43,884 nt of DNA from a virus. The stretch spans positions 1-43,884 of the IMG/VR virus record IMGVR_UViG_3300033153_003362; one strand, given 5' to 3'. Made by a program: the position numbers and the translations under genes. This document shows, piece after piece, positions 34,813 to 42,123 of the stretch; position 1 is the stretch's first letter, and each line of letters starts with the position of its first letter. Below the pieces are notes generated by a model. It was not told the origin of the DNA and made no database searches. It was given only the letters and a program-made list of their open reading frames with translations.

Positions 34813-34840
34813 TTGACTATAATAGTGTATTTGATATAAT
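34813..34840 (+). promoter_or_regulatory. Strong host-type promoter of the rightward arm
   Basis: TTGACT (34813-34818), 16 bases, then TGA-TATAAT (34832-34840), an extended -10. Transcription would start near 34847. This excludes the ATG at 34839 as a start and leaves a leader of about 46 bases before the ATG at 34893. Confidence 0.75.
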
Positions 34841-34892
34841 GAGTACATCAAAAGTCAAGCGGTTCAATCAGTATTTAAGGAAAGGAAAATCA

Positions 34893-36182
34893 ATGCAAGT
34901 GGAAATGTTTGAAGCGGTAAAAGAAAAAGAATTTTCACAAGAACTTTTGCAATTCTTTGCGGAAAACAATTTGCAAAGTGTTTTATCCGCGCTAAAGAAT
35001 AGCAAAGGTTCAAACAATTTTTTTGCTTTATCAGTGGAAGATAAAACAAAAATATCATACTTGCGCGGTGATAGGATTCCAGAAAATCGCGGTATGCTTT
35101 ATGATTCGGAATACAGAAAAAAATATGCCTATCATACCAGAATAGGAAAAATTATCAGTGGCATGGAATATGATGCGGATGAATATAGGCGCGTATGTGA
35201 ATTGTTATTCTTGCGCGGTAAAAAGTACAATATACAATTCACAAAAAATATCCGCGCTTCATACCATGAGGAAAATTATGCGGATTCAAGCGGTGACTTG
35301 GGCAATTCATGTATGCGCCATGATTCAAGTCAAGACGCGATAGGATTCTATAATAGTCTTGGCGCGGATGTTGTATCACTTGCGGTCATTCGTGATTGTG
35401 GCGGTGCAATTTTGGCGCGTGGTCTATTTTGGAAAGCTGTACGGATCAAGACGGATGATGTATCGCGCTATGATAATCAGGCATTCAAGTACACTGAATA
35501 TCTTGATAGGGTCTATGCGGTTGATTCTAATGTTGCATCCGCGCTGTATCAATGGGCGGAAAGCAAAAACATTCCGCATTATAAAAACAATTCATTTGAA
35601 AAATTAGTCAAGATTCCATATTCCGCGCAAGATACGGATGCGCCTATGCCGTACTTTGACACTTTCCGCTATTGTGATGAAGCCTTGAAAGGTCTTTCAT
35701 CTTTTGGCGGTGATGTTTGCCTTGATAGTACGGAATATGATTCGGTTGATGAATTGACTTCTGGAAGGTATTCATGCGCGGATTGTGGCGCAAGGATGCA
35801 TGAAGATGATTCAAATTATGTTGATGATGTTGGGTCTTGTTGTGATGAATGCGCGGTATATAGTGAAGCGTATGAAAATTGTATCATGCGCGGTGATGCG
35901 GTGTATTCGGAAAATCTTAATTCATGGATAAATAAAGGTGATGATAATTATATTTATTGTGAAGGTGCGGAAGATTATTTTCATTGTGATGATTGTACTT
36001 ATGATGATTATGCGGAAGAATATATTCCGTCATGTGATGCGGTTCAATTAGAAAATGGCGATTATACGCATCAAGATAATGCGGTTGATTATGAAGGTGA
36101 AAATTATTTGATAGATGAATGTACTCAAAATGAAAATGGAACTTGGATTCCAGAAGGGATTGAAGATGAAAGCATTGTATAA
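34893..36182 (+). CDS. Phage protein with SCMR block and acidic Cys-rich C-terminus; first gene of the rightward arm
   Basis: 429 residues from the ATG at 34893, preceded by AAGGAAAGG; an ATG at 34839 overlaps the promoter -10. The N-terminal 260 residues contain GDLGNSCMRH (about 134-143), GRALLW-like ARGLFWKAV and DRVYAV blocks. I recall this pattern from uncharacterised proteins of other phages. The C-terminal part is very acidic, with Cys pairs (CADC 295-298, CCDEC 316-320, CDDC 365-368) and roughly repeated DxxNY/YxE units, suggesting zinc binding. Codon use is skewed (Ala mostly GCG, Asp GAT, Glu GAA), unlike most of the genome. It overlaps the peptidase gene by 17 bases. Function unknown; first-expressed position suggests host takeover or defence evasion. 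Confidence 0.7.
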   Translation: MQVEMFEAVKEKEFSQELLQFFAENNLQSVLSALKNSKGSNNFFALSVEDKTKISYLRGDRIPENRGMLYDSEYRKKYAYHTRIGKIISGMEYDADEYRRVCELLFLRGKKYNIQFTKNIRASYHEENYADSSGDLGNSCMRHDSSQDAIGFYNSLGADVVSLAVIRDCGGAILARGLFWKAVRIKTDDVSRYDNQAFKYTEYLDRVYAVDSNVASALYQWAESKNIPHYKNNSFEKLVKIPYSAQDTDAPMPYFDTFRYCDEALKGLSSFGGDVCLDSTEYDSVDELTSGRYSCADCGARMHEDDSNYVDDVGSCCDECAVYSEAYENCIMRGDAVYSENLNSWINKGDDNYIYCEGAEDYFHCDDCTYDDYAEEYIPSCDAVQLENGDYTHQDNAVDYEGENYLIDECTQNENGTWIPEGIEDESIV

Positions 36183-37140
36183 AGACTATGCGGATGTTTG
36201 GCATTGTCACAACAGAAGCGGTCACTTGAAAAACATCAAGCGCATTGTCAAGATGCGCCTTGATACTTTGCAAGTGGAATATCATTCGGACAATTTTGGA
36301 AATATAATTGTCGGCAATTTTGAAAAATCGAAGCCTTGCATAGTGGCGCATCTTGATTCGGTGCATAGCAAGGCATCAAAGACAATTTATTTTGATGGAA
36401 ATAGGTTGTCAAGTGACAATGGCATAGGCGCGGATGATAAATGCGGAATAATATCCGCGCTTGAATGCCTAAAAGATTGTGATGTGAATGCGGTCTTTAC
36501 CATTGATGAAGAAATAGGCTGTATCGGTGCGGATAAAATCAACAAGGATATTTTCAAAAATACTTGTTATTTTATTGAAGTTGATAGGCGCGGATGTGAT
36601 GAAGTGATAAATAACTTATGCTATCCGTCATCAACAGGCGCGGTCATGGATGAAGCCTTGAAGCCTTTCATGGATTCATTCGGATTGAAATTCGGTGACG
36701 GAACTTTCACCGACTTGTCAGAAATTATACCAGAAGTGAAAATCGGTGGCATCAATCTATGCGCTGGATATTATGAAGCGCACACATCAAAGGAATATGT
36801 TATCTTGTCGGAATTGTATAAGTCAATCTGTTTTTGCAAGGCTGTATTCAAAGGGATTCGGGATGCATTCCCGATTGAAGTTGATGAAGATTATGGATTC
36901 GGGTCTTTTGGCGGTGTATCGCAAGGCGCGTCATTCCTAGTGGATGATATACAGGAAGCGGATTCAATCGGTGACTTATTCAATGTGATGCTTGACTTGT
37001 ACGGACAAGATTCATTGATGTTTGAAGGGTTGAAAAAAGCCTATGAAATAGGCATGGATGAAGGTCAAGGCATTGATGATGCGATAAAGCCTATTGACTA
37101 TGATGCGCGGTCTTTCCGCGCTTCATTCGATAGAAAATAA
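36166..37140 (+). CDS. M20-type zinc peptidase-like protein
   Basis: 324 residues from the ATG at 36166, behind AGAAGGGA. The metal-binding set of M20 (PepT-like) peptidases is present in order: HLD (His62, Asp64), GADDKCG (Asp90), the general-base pair DEE (Glu115-Glu116), EVD (Asp140) and YEAHTSKE (His206). These five positions would coordinate two zinc ions. M20 members hydrolyse peptides or acyl-amino acids. The protein lacks an obvious dimerisation insert of usual size and has an extra C-terminal helical extension of about 90 residues. It shares the skewed codon use of its partner gene and overlaps it by 17 bases, so the two are co-translated. A signal peptide is absent, so it acts in the cytoplasm; the substrate is unknown. 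Confidence 0.85.
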   Translation: MKALYKDYADVWHCHNRSGHLKNIKRIVKMRLDTLQVEYHSDNFGNIIVGNFEKSKPCIVAHLDSVHSKASKTIYFDGNRLSSDNGIGADDKCGIISALECLKDCDVNAVFTIDEEIGCIGADKINKDIFKNTCYFIEVDRRGCDEVINNLCYPSSTGAVMDEALKPFMDSFGLKFGDGTFTDLSEIIPEVKIGGINLCAGYYEAHTSKEYVILSELYKSICFCKAVFKGIRDAFPIEVDEDYGFGSFGGVSQGASFLVDDIQEADSIGDLFNVMLDLYGQDSLMFEGLKKAYEIGMDEGQGIDDAIKPIDYDARSFRASFDRK

Positions 37141-37186
37141 GTGAAGGCAAATCGATCAAATTGAAAACAAGAAAGGAAAAATTGAA

Positions 37187-37366
37187 ATGGCATCTGTAAA
37201 CGAGAAGAATTATTTTGAGTTCAAAAAGTTGTTTGTGACCGCCCAGACCGACGGCAAACTGACCTTTGAATTTGAAGGGCAACAAATCCTGACCGCGTAT
37301 GCAAAATATGTGGTGCAATTTGTGGATAGAAAAAAAGTTGAAAAACAGAAGGCGCATCTTAACTAA
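37187..37366 (+). CDS. Small hypothetical protein
   Basis: 59 residues, found by translating the gap after the peptidase. GAAAGGAAAA lies just before the ATG. The sequence is mixed (KNYFEFKKLFVTAQTDGKL, then FEFEGQQILTAYAKYVVQFV) and ends basic. It joins the next gene by TAATG. No family recognised. Confidence 0.65.
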   Translation: MASVNEKNYFEFKKLFVTAQTDGKLTFEFEGQQILTAYAKYVVQFVDRKKVEKQKAHLN

Positions 37367-37557
37367 TGGATACATTGAAGCCAAAATTATGGTCGGATAG
37401 ATGCAAACCGCATACGGATTTTTTCACAGCGCGGAGAAATTTTATCACAAAAAAATGGCATGACCGCAAAGCGCGTCACATGGCGCAATCCAATAGGGGA
37501 TTATCGGGGGATGCTTTGCGGTTGTGCTTACCAAAGGGGGAAAAATGTTTACACTAA
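37366..37557 (+). CDS. Small basic hypothetical protein
   Basis: 63 residues, rich in Arg, Lys and His (RCKPHTDFFTARRNFITKKW, then KARHMAQSNRG). Its ATG overlaps the upstream stop (TAATG) and there is no close SD of its own, so it relies on coupling. It overlaps the next gene by 13 bases. Not recognised. Confidence 0.5.
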   Translation: MDTLKPKLWSDRCKPHTDFFTARRNFITKKWHDRKARHMAQSNRGLSGDALRLCLPKGEKCLH

Positions 37558-37745
37558 AAAAGCGGTATGACCGCATCATTTCCGCGCTTGAAAATTGGGC
37601 TGAAACATGGCAAGGCGAAGATGAAGAAAATCCTATCGGGCTGTACCGCCTAATAGAGAAGATGAAAAAATGTGAACCACTAACAAAGCATTATCAAAGG
37701 CTGTTATATTTTCACTTATGGCAAAGCCGATACGATATTGCGTGA
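37545..37745 (+). CDS. Small hypothetical protein
   Basis: 66 residues from the ATG at 37545, behind AAAGGGGGA. Helical and charged (LKKRYDRIISALENWAETWQ, then RLIEKMKKCEPLTKHYQRLL). An upstream in-frame GTG at 37524 has no better site. Not recognised. Confidence 0.6.
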   Translation: MFTLKKRYDRIISALENWAETWQGEDEENPIGLYRLIEKMKKCEPLTKHYQRLLYFHLWQSRYDIA

Positions 37746-37754
37746 AAGGAAATT

Positions 37755-38156
37755 ATGACAAATGAAAATGCAAATGTTTTAGTGAATCAAATCATGGATA
37801 ACATATTGATTGATGAGAATTTGTGCATCATCCGCGAAGCATTGACCGCGTATTTCGATAAGGAATACAAACCAAAACCGCCCATGATTGTGGGTGATGC
37901 TGTTATGGATGTGCAAGTGCAAAGGATGTACCGCTTTGAAACTGACCGACCACTAAAGGCATTCGTTGATATTATTATCAATGATGTGCTTTTGATTAAA
38001 GGTGTACGCGTCATGAGTGGCAAAAACGGATTGTTTGTGTCAATGCCACGTGAACAAAGCAAAGACCAAAAATGGTATGACACAATTAGGTGTCTTACTC
38101 AAGAAGTACGCGACCAAATCACAGAAGTTGTTTTGACTTGCTACAAGGAAGCATAA
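37755..38156 (+). CDS. Hypothetical protein
   Basis: 133 residues. Helical first part (VLVNQIMDNILIDENLCIIREALTAYFD), then beta-rich with RFETDRPLKAFVDIIINDVLL and a helical end. GAAAGGAAA precedes the ATG. No family recognised; base composition returns toward that of the replication genes from here on. Confidence 0.65.
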   Translation: MTNENANVLVNQIMDNILIDENLCIIREALTAYFDKEYKPKPPMIVGDAVMDVQVQRMYRFETDRPLKAFVDIIINDVLLIKGVRVMSGKNGLFVSMPREQSKDQKWYDTIRCLTQEVRDQITEVVLTCYKEA

Positions 38157-38181
38157 ACCAAAACCAAACAAGGAGAAGAAA

Positions 38182-38736
38182 ATGAAAAAATCAGCACCGA
38201 AGAAGGAAGTAAAAAATGCAGTTCAGTATTGTATCGACGGCATACACGTTGAGGATGTACTGCCACAATTAAAGAAGGTTGACATTATAGGTTGCCGTAT
38301 TCGATTCGGTATGCCTATCCGTAGGCAAAGAGTTGTTGTGCCGGTGAGGATGCGCAAATGTGGTGTGCAAACACTATCGGAAATCAAATCAGGACTGGAA
38401 GCGGAAATTGTTTTGGATGCGACTTCCCCTTCCTTAATACGCAAGGCGGTCAAGCAAGTGGCAAAATTCATTGATACTGACCCTGCCAAAGCGTCTTTCC
38501 GGTACTTAACTATTGGAAATGGATGCGGAAGTGCCAAGTTTGGCGCGACCACGAAGGAAATGAAGCCACAGAAGGACAATGACGCGCTTGATCTTCGCAA
38601 GAAGGCTAAAGTGCTAGGGCTAATGGAAGGGCAAGGTAAGGTAAACACCCTTTGTTCCAGAATAGGCGCGGAGAAATTCCGTTGCGATATTCAAACCATT
38701 ACGGAAAGGAAAATTGTCTTATGTCGAAAAGTGTAA
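38182..38736 (+). CDS. Hypothetical basic protein
   Basis: 184 residues. Lys-rich N-terminus, then strands with basic turns (IIGCRIRFGMPIRRQRVVVPVRMRKCG), a helical middle and a second basic end (RKKAKVLGLMEGQGKVNTL). AAGGAGAAG precedes the ATG. It overlaps the next gene by 16 bases. Nucleic-acid binding is plausible from charge alone; no family recognised. Confidence 0.65.
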   Translation: MKKSAPKKEVKNAVQYCIDGIHVEDVLPQLKKVDIIGCRIRFGMPIRRQRVVVPVRMRKCGVQTLSEIKSGLEAEIVLDATSPSLIRKAVKQVAKFIDTDPAKASFRYLTIGNGCGSAKFGATTKEMKPQKDNDALDLRKKAKVLGLMEGQGKVNTLCSRIGAEKFRCDIQTITERKIVLCRKV

Positions 38737-38936
38737 AGGTTATTGTTACGTTATCAGAACAAGACCTTTGCGATATGCAAGACGATAGGGTTTTCGAGTG
38801 GAAGTGGAAGGATGAAAATGGAAACCCTGTCGATCTTGTTATTGGCAAAGGTGTAAGTTGTATGCTGTGCGGGGAAGAATTTATCCCCGACGGCATACAA
38901 AATGAATGTACGGAATGTTTAGGAAAGGTGGTGTAA
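38721..38936 (+). CDS. Small Cys4 zinc-ribbon protein
   Basis: 71 residues from the ATG at 38721, behind GGAAAGGAAAA. N-terminal strands (VKVIVTLSEQDLCDM, FEWKWKDENGNPVDLVI) precede CMLC and CTEC pairs that frame a zinc ribbon. Overlaps the upstream gene end. Function unknown. Confidence 0.65.
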   Translation: MSKSVKVIVTLSEQDLCDMQDDRVFEWKWKDENGNPVDLVIGKGVSCMLCGEEFIPDGIQNECTECLGKVV

Positions 38937-38938
38937 AA

Positions 38939-39256
38939 ATGGAAGTGCAAGAAATCAAATGTGATTATTGTAATTACTTCAAGGCAACAACAAAGGACTA
39001 CCGCGCTGACGGCAAACATTTATCTTGCCGTTGGTGTGCCGGTCTCAATGATGTGACGATTTACCAGATTCAAAGAGACCGCCTTAATCCTATTACGTTT
39101 TATGATTCTCTTGATTTTGAGAACATGGGCGCGGATGCGCTGATAGAATTAAGGGATTATTATTTTGATATAATCTTTGGGCAAATCGAAGATGACGACC
39201 CTCTCACGAAAATTCTGGAAGTGGAGAGGGCTTTAACCTTAAAGGAGACAAGCTGA
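38939..39256 (+). CDS. Zinc-finger protein
   Basis: 105 residues from the ATG at 38939, behind AGGAAAGGTGG. The N-terminal half holds CDYC and CRWC pairs about 20 residues apart, as in treble-clef zinc ribbons; the rest is helical and acidic. It ends in a TGATG overlap with the next gene. Not recognised further. Confidence 0.65.
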   Translation: MEVQEIKCDYCNYFKATTKDYRADGKHLSCRWCAGLNDVTIYQIQRDRLNPITFYDSLDFENMGADALIELRDYYFDIIFGQIEDDDPLTKILEVERALTLKETS

Positions 39257-39417
39257 TGAAAGAAGCAATCCAGAAGGAAATCCTAGCGATACTTGATAAT
39301 GAAATCGAGGTGGAAATCAGTGCTATGGGTGAGGACTACCCAGTTGCGCTGATCGCGCGCGAGGTTTTGCTTGATGTTAGAAATGGTGTTATAGATTCTA
39401 CGCTCGACGACAAATAG
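39256..39417 (+). CDS. Small acidic helical protein
   Basis: 53 residues, all helix-forming and acidic (KEAIQKEILAILDNEIEVEI, then ALIAREVLLDVRNG). Its ATG overlaps the upstream stop (TGATG) behind AAAGGAGAC, which supports translation. Last gene before the strong internal promoter. Not recognised. Confidence 0.6.
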   Translation: MKEAIQKEILAILDNEIEVEISAMGEDYPVALIAREVLLDVRNGVIDSTLDDK

Positions 39418-39433
39418 CCTAGAAAAAATTTAT

Positions 39434-39470
39434 TTGACAAAACAAAGTATTAGCAGTATATTGCTAACAC
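39434..39470 (+). promoter_or_regulatory. Strong promoter with overlapping operator-like palindrome
   Basis: TTGACA (39434-39439), 17 bases, TATATT (39457-39462), a near-consensus sigma70 promoter. A palindrome GTATTAGCA/TGCTAACAC (39447-39470, 8 of 9 bases paired, 6-base centre) covers the -10. It would be blocked by a dimeric repressor. The gene behind it encodes a double-HTH protein, so self-regulation is likely. Confidence 0.85.
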
Positions 39471-39489
39471 TAAAAGGGGAGTTTGGAAT

Positions 39490-39888
39490 ATGATTAAATA
39501 TGAAGGTAAGACCTACCTAAACACTGAGGAAGCGTCACAATTCTTAGGCAAGAATACCGCGTCTTTCAGGCAATTCTACTACAGATCAAAATTACCAAAA
39601 CGAAAATTAGGCGGACGGCTCTATTTTGCTCAGCAAGACCTTGATGGTCTTTTTGCTAAAAAGGGCTTTGCTCATTTTGAACCTTCCGGCTTAGGGTATG
39701 ACGACGTTTATACTATTGAGCAGTTGCTTAATATATTCATGACCACAAAACAACACGTTTATCATCTTCTAGCACGAAGTAAAGTCAGACGCTACAAAGA
39801 TAACGTGAACAAGACACTATACAACAAACAAGACATAGACCTACACCTAAATAAAATGAGTTCTAACAAGGAAGTGGATGACCTCTAA
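39490..39888 (+). CDS. Protein with two excisionase/MerR-like HTH domains
   Basis: 132 residues carrying two similar helix-turn-helix units. First: YLNTEEASQFLGKNTASFRQFYY followed by KRKLGGRLYFAQQDL, a wing. Second: YTIEQLLNIFMTTKQHVYHLLAR followed by RRYKDNVNKTLYNKQDI. Both fit the small excisionase/HTH_17 pattern in which a helix pair reads DNA and the wing follows. Fused tandem copies could bind a palindrome as a monomer. AAGGGGAG precedes the ATG. It lies directly after a promoter with a palindrome, so it probably controls this downstream operon. It overlaps the next gene by 11 bases. Confidence 0.8.
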   Translation: MIKYEGKTYLNTEEASQFLGKNTASFRQFYYRSKLPKRKLGGRLYFAQQDLDGLFAKKGFAHFEPSGLGYDDVYTIEQLLNIFMTTKQHVYHLLARSKVRRYKDNVNKTLYNKQDIDLHLNKMSSNKEVDDL

Positions 39889-41962
39889 AACAACACAAGA
39901 TGCGCAAGTTTTAGCCCTCTACATCAAAGCCGGTATAATGTTGACCCCATGCATCGGGAACACAACATTACCGGCTAAGAAGGGCTTCCAGAACACACCT
40001 TACGACCCTTCTTTTAGACCCGCGACCGCGAATTATCAGGCGATACTATCCCACAGGATTATGGTAATTGATGTTGACCGCAGGGCATTCAAGCCGGGCG
40101 ATAAACCTTTAAGCCGATTGTTCAAAGACCTTCAAATCGACGGCAAAACGCTGATGAGCAATACCTTTGTTGTTGCTACACCTTCAAAGGGCTATCATAT
40201 TTATTTCTCGAAGCCTGAGAATATGAAAGTTAAGCAACACCTAAAGGACTATCCCGGGCTTGAATTTAAGGATCGATGGATAATGGCCGCAGGGTCTTAT
40301 CGTATCATGCCGAAGAAACCCGAAGGCGCGTACTCTATTCATAATGGTACGCCCGCGAACTTAGCACCGATTCCAAATGTCCTTCTTGCCCTGCTTATTA
40401 GGGAAGACCGCGTTGATATTGTTAAGGAAGGGCTGGTAAGCAACCACGCTTCAAATATCAAAGCATTCATACAGTTTTGCCAGACGACCGAACCGGCTAT
40501 CGAAAACCAAAATGGTGATTCGCGGACGTATAACGTCGCTTGTGTCGGCAAAGGCAAGGGGTTATCGCGGGATAAAACTCTCGAAATAATGCTCCAACAC
40601 TTTAATCCGCGCTGTGTTCCTCAGTGGGATGTTGTTGATATGACCCAAAAGGTTGAAAATTCCTATGCTTTTGGGCATCTACCTTTGGGCGCGGTGGGTG
40701 TTGAAGCGGATTTTGACGAACCGCCACAGAACGAACCGACCGAAAAGATCGGAAGATGGGATAAGTTTAAGAACGGCTCTTACAAGATCACGCGCAATAA
40801 TTTAAGCAACATTCTATTTAAGATACCCGCGGCACCTTGCCGGAATCTTTTTCAATTCAATGATTTTTCTCATACTATCGAGTTGACCAAGAGACCTCTT
40901 TGGCGCAAAGAAGGGGCGACGTGGGATGATTCTGATGCGATTCAATTAGCGCAGTACATATCAGATAACCACGCTTTTGAAGCGAACATAAATATGATTC
41001 ACGAAACTGTTCACGCGGAGAGCAAGCGCAAAAGCTATCACCCTGTCAAAGATTACCTCAATTCCATAACTTTTGATACGCAGAATCCTATCTTGAATAA
41101 TTGGCTATCGGTATATTGTGGCGCGCCTGACACACGCTACACGCGGTTTGTTGGTAGAAAAATGTTGATCGCGGCGGTTGCAAGGATATTTAACCCCGGC
41201 ATTAAGTTTGACCACGTGCCTGTATTAGAGGGAAAGCAAGGCATAGGTAAATCGCTATTGTGTGCCACGTTATCATCACCATGGTTCTCTGACGCGCATT
41301 TTGACGTTAGGGATAAGGATTCTATCGCGCTATTGCAAGGGCATTGGATTATTGAGTTGGCTGAAATGAGTGTCTTGACCAAATCAGCCGTTGAAAATTT
41401 GAAAGCATTCATCACGCGCCAAGTGGACAAGATGCGACCGGCATACGGCAGGACTGTTCAATCTTTTCCGCGCCAATGTATTTTTATTGGCACGATCAAT
41501 CCGGAAAATCAGGGATACCTTAGAGACCCTACGGGCAACAGAAGATTTTGGCCTGTGCCAATAGAAACTGTTGACGTGCTAAAACTCCGTGATGACCGAG
41601 ATCAACTTTGGGCGGAAGCCTACTACTATTACAAACGCGGGGAAGATATTCACGTACCTGATAGAGAAACTCAGCTGCTTATCGAGCGCGAGATTATCAA
41701 AAGGCAGCAAGAAGATCCGTGGTTTGAGGTTGTTGAGCAATTTATTGATAACAACTACTCCGATTATATCGAAGGTGATGCGTGTGTCATACTACCGAGC
41801 GAATTGTATGTAAATGCTCTCGAGGGCAAGAGTGCGAAGATTACGAGCTACGAAGCATCCAGAATTTCCAACATATTGGTGAGGTTGGGCTTCGAGAGGT
41901 TAATTGACATCAGAAACAAGAGAACGAGCAAATATACTAAACCGGTAGAGCAATTCTTATGA
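39878..41962 (+). CDS. Primase-polymerase / VapE-type helicase
   Basis: 694 residues. The N-terminal domain matches the prim-pol (archaeo-eukaryotic primase) family: VIDVDRR gives the metal-binding Asp65 and Asp67, and GYHIYFS gives His107. The C-terminal half is a VapE-type helicase (virulence-associated E family, a D5/SF3-like AAA+ class): Walker A EGKQGIGKS (451-459), Walker B-like WIIELAE, and an arginine-bearing GNRRFWPV segment. It would both prime synthesis and unwind DNA at the fork. It starts inside the HTH gene end and joins the next gene by ATGA. This gene is usual in Enc34-type replication modules, alongside the SNF2 helicase. Confidence 0.95.
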   Translation: MTSKTTQDAQVLALYIKAGIMLTPCIGNTTLPAKKGFQNTPYDPSFRPATANYQAILSHRIMVIDVDRRAFKPGDKPLSRLFKDLQIDGKTLMSNTFVVATPSKGYHIYFSKPENMKVKQHLKDYPGLEFKDRWIMAAGSYRIMPKKPEGAYSIHNGTPANLAPIPNVLLALLIREDRVDIVKEGLVSNHASNIKAFIQFCQTTEPAIENQNGDSRTYNVACVGKGKGLSRDKTLEIMLQHFNPRCVPQWDVVDMTQKVENSYAFGHLPLGAVGVEADFDEPPQNEPTEKIGRWDKFKNGSYKITRNNLSNILFKIPAAPCRNLFQFNDFSHTIELTKRPLWRKEGATWDDSDAIQLAQYISDNHAFEANINMIHETVHAESKRKSYHPVKDYLNSITFDTQNPILNNWLSVYCGAPDTRYTRFVGRKMLIAAVARIFNPGIKFDHVPVLEGKQGIGKSLLCATLSSPWFSDAHFDVRDKDSIALLQGHWIIELAEMSVLTKSAVENLKAFITRQVDKMRPAYGRTVQSFPRQCIFIGTINPENQGYLRDPTGNRRFWPVPIETVDVLKLRDDRDQLWAEAYYYYKRGEDIHVPDRETQLLIEREIIKRQQEDPWFEVVEQFIDNNYSDYIEGDACVILPSELYVNALEGKSAKITSYEASRISNILVRLGFERLIDIRNKRTSKYTKPVEQFL

Positions 41963-42114
41963 AATTGACCATTGAATTTCCAGTACACAAAGACGAAGTT
42001 AAGGACATCAATTTTGATGTGTGCAAGGCTATTGATGATATTCGCCATAAGAGAACGAGAAACACTAAAGACAAAAACCTTAGAATTATCGCGATTACAA
42101 TAGAACAAAAATAA
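41959..42114 (+). CDS. Small basic protein between the two helicases
   Basis: 51 residues, read by translation. Starts KLTIEFPVHKDEVKDIN, then a helix (CKAIDDIRHKRTR) and a hydrophobic end (NLRIIAITIEQK). ATGA overlap with the VapE stop supports expression. Not recognised. Confidence 0.6.
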   Translation: MKLTIEFPVHKDEVKDINFDVCKAIDDIRHKRTRNTKDKNLRIIAITIEQK

Positions 42115-42123
42115 GACAAGACG

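Larger units (their letters stand above)
34102..34892. other. Divergent control region, possible replication origin
   Basis: 791 bases without a supported gene, between the start points of the two transcription arms. From left to right: a probable leftward promoter and 10-bp direct repeats (TATCGTTAAT at 34126 and 34171); a long T/A tract; two 23-bp direct repeats; a lone T7-promoter-like core; a cluster of TGCGCGGAT and GCATCAAGC words; an AT-rich stretch (34530-34660); and two rightward promoters. Iterons next to AT-rich DNA at the divergence point are consistent with an origin, not proof of one. No DnaA consensus box is clear. Confidence 0.55.
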
